From Sphingomonas mucosissima (GTDB lineage Bacteria > Pseudomonadota > Alphaproteobacteria > Sphingomonadales > Sphingomonadaceae): a DNA stretch of 64,000 nt. Under the pieces are notes generated by a model that saw only the letters and a list, made by a program, of their open reading frames with translations, did not search any database and was not told where the DNA came from. Below are positions 59,409-64,000 of the stretch, piece after piece. The stretch lies in assembly GCF_002197665.1 (NCBI RefSeq), contig NZ_NBBJ01000006.1, positions 1 through 64,000 on the forward strand, written 5' to 3'. Every line of letters starts with the position of its first letter. Position 1 is the stretch's first letter. Both the position numbers and the translations under genes were made by a program.

Positions 59409-60014
59409 ATGGCCGAGACGATCGATCCGGCGCGCGCAGATGATGCGCCGCTCTCCACGTCCAAACACGGCTCCGCGGCTGCCGCAACTGCCGCTCGCGA
59501 ATATGGTTCGCCAACTGACGGTGACCCGGATGAACTGATCGGCCGCACGGTGACGATCAATCGGCCCCGCGCCGAACTCTACGCTTTCTGGCGGGATTTC
59601 ACCAATCTGCCGAGCTTCATGGATAATGTCGAACGGATCGAGTTGCGCGACGCGCGCCGTTCGCATTGGACGGTGAAGGCGCCGGGCGGCTCGCATGTCG
59701 AATGGACCGCCGTGGTCACCGAGGAGCGGGAGGGTGAGTATATCGCCTGGACGTCCGAGGAAGGGGCCGATGTGCCCAACAGCGGCAGCATCGCCTTCAA
59801 GGACGCGCAAGGCGGCCGCGGCACGATCGTCACGGCAACGATCCTTTACGACCCTCCCGCCGGGATCATCGGAAAGGTGATTGCCAAGATGTTCCAGCGG
59901 GAACCGGCCATTCAGGCTCGCCGCGATCTGCGCCGTTTCAAGCAACTCATGGAGACCGGCGAGGTGGCCACCGGCGCGCGTAACCGCCGCCTTCTGGAAG
60001 AAGGGAAGAACTGA
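59409..60014 (+). CDS. SRPBCC-family (cyclase/dehydrase) protein
   Basis: The 201-residue protein has a disordered Ala/Asp-rich N-terminus, then the SRPBCC fold from about residue 47: [38 protein letters not shown] and [17 protein letters not shown]. It binds a hydrophobic ligand in this fold; the ligand is unknown. A strong AGGAGG site and an EcfG promoter precede it. It overlaps the next gene by one base. Confidence 0.85.
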   Translation: MAETIDPARADDAPLSTSKHGSAAAATAAREYGSPTDGDPDELIGRTVTINRPRAELYAFWRDFTNLPSFMDNVERIELRDARRSHWTVKAPGGSHVEWTAVVTEEREGEYIAWTSEEGADVPNSGSIAFKDAQGGRGTIVTATILYDPPAGIIGKVIAKMFQREPAIQARRDLRRFKQLMETGEVATGARNRRLLEEGKN

Positions 60015-61210
60015 TGCGAGCGCTCACCTGGCACGGCAAGCATGACGTGCGCGTCGATACCGTGGACGATCCCGAAATCCTCAATCCGCGCGACGCCATT
60101 ATCAAGATCACGTCTACCGCGATCTGCGGCTCGGATCTTCACCTTTACGATGGATACATCCCCACGATGCAGGCCGGAGATATCCTCGGCCACGAATTCA
60201 TGGGTGAGGTCGTCGAAGTCGGGGGCAAGTCAACGCTGAAGAAGGGGCAGCGCGTCGTTGTTCCTTTCACCATCTCCTGCGGCTCCTGCTATCATTGCGG
60301 GAAGCACCAATATTCCGCCTGCGACAACGGGTTGCCGGCGGATAACCAGGATATCGCTCAGACGCTTTACGGGCAGCCGATGGCCGGTCTGTTCGGCTAC
60401 AGTCACATGACCGGCGGTTATTCCGGCGGGCAAGCGGAATATGTCCGCGTCCCGTTCAGCGACGTCGGACCGATCGTGATCCCCGACGGCATTGAGGACG
60501 AGAAGGTCCTGTTCCTGTCGGATATTCTGCCCACCGGCTGGATGGCGGCGGAGAATGCCGAGATCGAGCCGGGCGATACCGTCGCCGTCTGGGGCTGTGG
60601 GCCAGTCGGCCTCTTTGCGGTCCAGTCTGCTTTCCTGATGGGCGCAGAACGCGTGATCGCTATTGATCACTTCCCGCGTCGCCTTGAACTGGCCCGGCAG
60701 TTCGGTGCGGAGACGATCAACTTCGAGGAAAGTGCGACCTACGAAGCGCTGATGGAGATGACGGGCGGCATTGGCCCGGATGCCTGCATCGATGCTGTAG
60801 GGCTGGAGGCGCACGGGCTCTTCGTCGATAACGTCATCGATCAGATCAAGGCCTCGACCTTCCTCGGCACCGATCGGCCCCATTCCATTCGCCAGGCGAT
60901 CCTCGCGTGCCGGAAGGGCGGGCGCGTTTCGATGCCGGCGGTCTATGGTGGTTTTGTCGACAAATTTCCTCTTGGCGCCTTCATGCAGAAGGGGCTGACA
61001 CTCAAGACCGGGCAGACCCATGTGCAGCACTATCTGCCGGGCCTTCTGAACGCGATCATGGAAGAGAAGATCGATACGACCTTCCTGATCAGCCACACCT
61101 TGCCGCTCGAAAACGCGCCGGACGGCTACCGTATATTCCATGACAAGCAGAACGAGGCGACCAAGGTGGTGTTGAAGCCGGGCTTCGATCGCGTCGAACT
61201 TGATATTTGA
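60014..61210 (+). CDS. zinc-dependent alcohol dehydrogenase, formaldehyde dehydrogenase type
   Basis: The 398-residue medium-chain dehydrogenase has catalytic zinc ligands Cys38 in TAICGSD and His60/Glu61 in GHEFMG. The structural zinc site is Cys89, Cys92, Cys95 and Cys103. The cofactor loop is [12 protein letters not shown]. The layout resembles glutathione-independent formaldehyde dehydrogenases, whose substrates may differ. It is the second gene of the EcfG-linked cluster; the SDR begins 10 bp after its stop. Confidence 0.88.
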   Translation: MRALTWHGKHDVRVDTVDDPEILNPRDAIIKITSTAICGSDLHLYDGYIPTMQAGDILGHEFMGEVVEVGGKSTLKKGQRVVVPFTISCGSCYHCGKHQYSACDNGLPADNQDIAQTLYGQPMAGLFGYSHMTGGYSGGQAEYVRVPFSDVGPIVIPDGIEDEKVLFLSDILPTGWMAAENAEIEPGDTVAVWGCGPVGLFAVQSAFLMGAERVIAIDHFPRRLELARQFGAETINFEESATYEALMEMTGGIGPDACIDAVGLEAHGLFVDNVIDQIKASTFLGTDRPHSIRQAILACRKGGRVSMPAVYGGFVDKFPLGAFMQKGLTLKTGQTHVQHYLPGLLNAIMEEKIDTTFLISHTLPLENAPDGYRIFHDKQNEATKVVLKPGFDRVELDI

Positions 61211-61220
61211 GGAGAGCCAG

Positions 61221-62024
61221 ATGGCTAACAAATTCGGCATCGTAACCGGCGCGTCCACTGGCATCGGCTTTGAATTAGCAACCATTGCGGCGCGCGAGGG
61301 ATATGATCTCATCGTCGTGGCGGACGAGCAGTTGATCGAAGCGGCAGCGCGCGACCTCGAGCAGTTCGGCACGAATGTTCAGCCGCTGGAGGCCGATCTT
61401 TCCACGATCGACGGTGTTGACCGGCTGCTGGCGGCGGCAGGTGATCGCCCGCTCGACCTGGTGTGCGCGAATGCCGCGATCAGCAAGGGCGGCCCCTTTC
61501 TCGACGAAAGCGTTGCCGACTGGCGGCACTCGATCGACACGAATGTCACCGGCACGGTTTATCTGTTGCAAAAGGCCCTGAAGGGCATGGTGGCGCGTAA
61601 TGCGGGCAAGGTGCTCGTGACCGGTTCGATCGTCGGCTACATCCCAGGCAGCTTCAATGCGATCTACAATGCCACAAAAGCATTCATCGACAATTTCACC
61701 GAAGCGCTTCGCAACGAGTTGAAGGACGTGGATGGCGTCACGTTGACTACCCTGATGCCGGGGGCAACGGAAACCGAGTTCTTCGCGCGCGCCGACATGC
61801 TCGACACGTCTGTCGGGCAGAGCAAGAAGGCCGATCCCGAAAAGGTCGCTCAGGATGGGTGGGACGCGTTGATGGCAGGCAAGGGGCACATCGTCTCCGG
61901 GCTTGCCAACAAGCTTCAGGTGCTCGCGTCCGGCGTCGTGCCGCAGGCGGTGCTGGCGCAGCTGCACCGTGGCATGGCCGAGCCCGGCTCAGGTAAAGAA
62001 GAGTCCGGCGAAGTCGAGAAATAG
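61221..62024 (+). CDS. SDR-family oxidoreductase
   Basis: The 267-residue protein has the cofactor motif GIVTGASTGIGFE, the NAG-like ANAAISKGGP, a serine in VLVTGSIVGY, and the catalytic YNATK. A GAGGAGAG site lies before the ATG at 61221. It is the third gene of the cluster behind the EcfG promoter; the three products may detoxify aldehydes or ketones formed under stress, which is inference. Confidence 0.86.
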   Translation: MANKFGIVTGASTGIGFELATIAAREGYDLIVVADEQLIEAAARDLEQFGTNVQPLEADLSTIDGVDRLLAAAGDRPLDLVCANAAISKGGPFLDESVADWRHSIDTNVTGTVYLLQKALKGMVARNAGKVLVTGSIVGYIPGSFNAIYNATKAFIDNFTEALRNELKDVDGVTLTTLMPGATETEFFARADMLDTSVGQSKKADPEKVAQDGWDALMAGKGHIVSGLANKLQVLASGVVPQAVLAQLHRGMAEPGSGKEESGEVEK

Positions 62025-62040
62025 CTGAGGCGAGGACGCT

Positions 62041-62060
62041 CGCTCCCGGTAGCGGGGGCG
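62041..62060. terminator. hairpin between convergent SDR and TetR genes
   Basis: CGCTCCCG and CGGGGGCG pair over 8 bp with one G-U and a GTAG loop in the 61-bp gap between two convergent stop codons. No T-run follows on either strand, so the call is tentative. Confidence 0.4.
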
Positions 62061-62085
62061 GGCGCTCCCAAGACCCATCGCGTGT

Positions 62086-62766
62086 TCAAAGGGCGTTGAT
62101 ACGCTCCTCCAGCCGCGCCAGCATGGCGGAGACCAGTGGCTGGTCGATCGACTGCCAGCCGCCGAAATCAAGCGCCACGCGGCGTGATGTGCTGAAGGCG
62201 CTGAAGCTGGATAACAGCATAAGCGCTTCCAGTTTGTCCTCGCCCTGCGCGGCGGCCCGTCCGCGTGCCGCCGCGACAAGCGTGGCGACGAGGGCGAGGC
62301 CTGGCTCCCATAGATCACGGTAGAGCAGATCGTGTGCCGGGCCGGCATTGTTCATCTCGCGGATCATAAACGTCAGCCACGCGTCGCTCTGCTCGCTGTC
62401 GAGCAGCATGGCACCCAGCATCTCCGTCACCTGGCGAAGCAGGGCGCGCGCAGCATCCGGCGTGTCCGGCATCTGCAGGTTGCCGGTGCCCACGCCGGCG
62501 CGCATCCTTTCGCGGTACCGTTCCACGACGTGCTCGGCGCAGGCTCGGTACAATCCCTCCTTGCCGCCGAAATGATAGGCAATGGCCGGCAGCGCCACTC
62601 CCGTGCGCGCCGCGATGTCCCGCGTACTTGTCGCTTCGAAGCCGTTGCCCCCGAACAGCGACAGCGCGGCGTCGATCAACCGCTGCCGCGTTTCGGCACT
62701 GCTGCGATACGGCCCGCGCGCGTTGCTTTTCTGAGGGGGCGATCCATCCGTCACCGCCCGGCGCAT
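62086..62766 (-). CDS. TetR-family transcriptional regulator
   Basis: This 226-residue repressor has the TetR helix-turn-helix (RQRLIDAALSLFGGNGFEAT followed by STRDIAARTGVALPAIAYHF). The C-terminal ligand domain resembles the CecR/YbiH group. The ATG at 62766 gives MRRAVTDGSPPQ; a GTG at 62754 is possible. It diverges from the MpaB-family gene. An inverted repeat lies at its start, so it may control itself and its neighbour. Confidence 0.85.
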   Translation of the reverse strand: MRRAVTDGSPPQKSNARGPYRSSAETRQRLIDAALSLFGGNGFEATSTRDIAARTGVALPAIAYHFGGKEGLYRACAEHVVERYRERMRAGVGTGNLQMPDTPDAARALLRQVTEMLGAMLLDSEQSDAWLTFMIREMNNAGPAHDLLYRDLWEPGLALVATLVAAARGRAAAQGEDKLEALMLLSSFSAFSTSRRVALDFGGWQSIDQPLVSAMLARLEERINAL

Positions 62767-62769
62767 AGA

Positions 62770-62794
62770 AGACTGGGAACTTGCGGAACAGTCT
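62770..62794. promoter_or_regulatory. inverted repeat upstream of the TetR gene
   Basis: AGACTG (62770-62775) and CAGTCT (62789-62794) are inverted copies 13 bases apart, beginning 4 bases upstream of the TetR start. They lie in the 79-bp gap between the divergent TetR and MpaB-family genes and could be the autoregulatory operator. Confidence 0.45.
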
Positions 62795-62845
62795 AGGCCC
62801 GCATACACCAACTCCTATCAATCGATCGGAATTGGAGAGGGTGCG

Positions 62846-63766
62846 ATGTCCGCAGAGTTCAAGGGATATCAGGTCGACTATCTCCGCCCCGTCGGAGAGC
62901 CCGGGCTGGCCCCACCGTCTTCGCCGCAATGGCGCGTGTTCAAGAACCCGATCGCCATCGCGATCGGCGGCGTGGCGGCGGTTCTGCTGGAATTTGCCGA
63001 CGCCCGGATCCGATCGGGCGTCTGGGATCATTCGACCTATAAGCTCGATCCGATCGGGCGGTCGAAACGCACCGGCATCGCGGCCATGGCGGGGGTTTTC
63101 GGGCCGGCCAGCGCGGCCCGGCGCATCATCGGCGGCGTCAATCGCATGCATCGCAAGGTGGTAGGCGAGACACCAAGCGGCGAGGCATATCGCGCGCTTG
63201 ATCCCGAGCTGCTCGACTGGGTGAGCGCGACCGCCACCTACGGCTTTCTCGAGGCGTATCATCGCTTCGTGGCGCCAGTCAGCGAAGAGAATCGGCGCGC
63301 ATACTATCGCGATGGCGAGCCGATTGCGCGGCTTTACGGCGTGGAAAATCCGCTGACGAGCGACGCCGACTTCTTCGCCATGCTCGATGCGCTGCTTCCT
63401 CGATTCGAGCCGCACCCCATCAATCTCGAGTTCCTGGCGATCATTCAGTCCGGCAAGGCGGCGCCCGCGGTGCCGAAAGTCCTCCACCGGGCGCTCGCTC
63501 GTGCCGCCATATCGCTGCTGCCGGACGCCGTTCGTCAGCGGCTTGAGCTTGGCGCGGAATTCGACCTCACGGTCACGGACAAGCTGCTGCTGCGCACCGC
63601 GGGCAAGCTGGCCGACAAGGTGCGGACGCGTCATTCGCCCGCGTGGCAGGCGGCGCAGCGCCTCGGCCTGCCCGGCGAATTCGCGTGGCTGTCGCCGGCC
63701 AAGCAGCGGCGCCTTCTGGGCAGCAGCGCGAAGCTGCGCGCGGTGCAAACCGCGAGCCTGACATAG
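62846..63766 (+). CDS. MpaB/latex-clearing-type oxygenase (DUF2236)
   Basis: The 306-residue protein belongs to the DUF2236/MpaB family. The conserved helices include WRVFKNPIAIAIGGVAAVLLEF near the start, the His-containing GSRKR-equivalent region (GRSKRTGIAAMAGVFGPASA), and a late YGFLEAYHRFVAP. Characterised relatives, such as latex-clearing protein and MpaB, are heme- or metal-dependent oxygenases. Its substrate is unknown. A GGAGAGG site precedes the ATG, and the adjacent TetR gene is the likely regulator. Confidence 0.85.
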   Translation: MSAEFKGYQVDYLRPVGEPGLAPPSSPQWRVFKNPIAIAIGGVAAVLLEFADARIRSGVWDHSTYKLDPIGRSKRTGIAAMAGVFGPASAARRIIGGVNRMHRKVVGETPSGEAYRALDPELLDWVSATATYGFLEAYHRFVAPVSEENRRAYYRDGEPIARLYGVENPLTSDADFFAMLDALLPRFEPHPINLEFLAIIQSGKAAPAVPKVLHRALARAAISLLPDAVRQRLELGAEFDLTVTDKLLLRTAGKLADKVRTRHSPAWQAAQRLGLPGEFAWLSPAKQRRLLGSSAKLRAVQTASLT

Positions 63767-63857
63767 GTGTCAGGGAGCGCGCCTGACCCGCGCTGCTAGA
63801 GGAAGCGCAATCAAGACACCCAAGCAGGGTGCTGTGCAAACAAATCGGAGGGGACTT

Positions 63858-64000
63858 ATGGCCAAGATCGGTCGTATGCGTGTCGGGCTCAAAGTCGGCG
63901 CAAGCTTGCTTGCGGTTGTGATCGCCGGCACGGCTCACGCGCAGGATGCTGTTGCTGGTCAGGTCGATGCTCCGGTTGCGGAACCGACAGCGGCAGGCAC
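63858..64000 (+). CDS. exported protein, N-terminal fragment
   Basis: The frame runs off the right edge. It begins MAKIGRMRVGLKVGASLLAV and has a signal peptide cleaved near GTAHAQ, followed by an Ala/Val/Pro-rich mature start (DAVAGQVDAPVAEPT). A GGAGGGGA site precedes the ATG. Sphingomonads have many TonB-dependent receptors with similar leaders, but the fragment is too short to name the protein. Confidence 0.6.
   Translation, partial: MAKIGRMRVGLKVGASLLAVVIAGTAHAQDAVAGQVDAPVAEPTAAG

Noticed and set aside
62781..62812. EcfG promoter upstream of the TetR/MpaB genes
   Set aside because: GGAAC occurs twice near 62777 and 62785, but no CGTT lies 16-17 bases downstream of either.
62315..63748. 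477-codon minus-strand frame over the MpaB-family and TetR genes
   Set aside because: The frame covers the antisense of the MpaB-family gene and another frame of the TetR gene; both real genes have family motifs.
1..64000. CRISPR arrays, insertion sequences and prophage
   Set aside because: I saw no regular 25-40 bp direct repeats with unique spacers, no transposase or integrase frames, and no phage structural genes.

Overview
The window is high-GC, densely packed DNA that looks like the chromosome of a sphingomonad (Sphingomonadales, Alphaproteobacteria). The evidence is the tig-clpP-clpX order, the three-subunit bc1 complex petABC, a circularly permuted two-piece tmRNA, GGAAC-N16/17-CGTT promoters of the EcfG general stress type, and a deoxyhypusine-synthase homologue beside an ornithine decarboxylase (sphingomonads are known for sym-homospermidine). 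I see no prophage, insertion sequence or CRISPR array. The content is chromosomal housekeeping and catabolism.

Layout. 1-8.4 kb: the start of a proline-rich gene, tRNA-Leu(UAG), trigger factor, a glycosyltransferase, a MipA-like outer-membrane protein, clpP-clpX, a Ca2+/H+ antiporter, a GNAT and a MAPEG protein. 8.6-12.4 kb: polyamine genes (deoxyhypusine-synthase homologue and ornithine decarboxylase with a hairpin-masked ribosome binding site), divergent from a threonine-dehydratase-like enzyme. 12.5-20.1 kb: Baeyer-Villiger-type monooxygenase, asparaginase-like protein, two exported proteins (one methionine-rich), lipB, two membrane proteins, GNAT-hemF-trmL. 20.3-24.5 kb: petABC, apt and an Arg-rich lipoprotein behind a stress promoter. 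24.5-30.6 kb, minus strand: MaoC dehydratase, nucleotide-pyrophosphatase-like lipoprotein, sorbosone-dehydrogenase-like protein, NUDIX, two TPM proteins and LemA. 30.7-34.8 kb: mscL, an Rrf2 regulator, tmRNA, a prolyl-hydroxylase-like oxygenase, recJ, tRNA-Glu(UUC). 34.8-38.0 kb: an SDR and the 5-oxoprolinase genes pxpABC. 38.1-43.2 kb: hrcA-grpE, rph-rdgB-hemW and a CAP-domain lipoprotein. 43.3-50.8 kb: a valine/isobutyrate catabolism cluster (mmsA, acyl-CoA dehydrogenase, HIBYL-CoA hydrolase, enoyl-CoA hydratase, mmsB) with purU and a lipoprotein inserted and a GreA/B-type factor at its end. 50.9-55.8 kb: DUF3597 protein, alanine racemase, a PHA-synthase-like protein divergent from phaR, map, and an exported methyltransferase-like protein. 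56.1-58.5 kb: an acetyltransferase and two glycosyltransferases. 58.8-62.0 kb: a probable stress operon (SRPBCC protein, zinc dehydrogenase, SDR). 62.1-64 kb: TetR regulator divergent from an MpaB-family oxygenase, then the start of an exported protein.

The most informative items are those without an ORF: the permuted tmRNA, two EcfG-type promoters, and the masked ribosome binding site of the ornithine decarboxylase. No entirely new multi-gene system stands out. The best candidates for new biology are homospermidine synthesis by a deoxyhypusine-synthase homologue, the exported methyltransferase-like protein, and the stress-linked lipoprotein and dehydrogenase genes.
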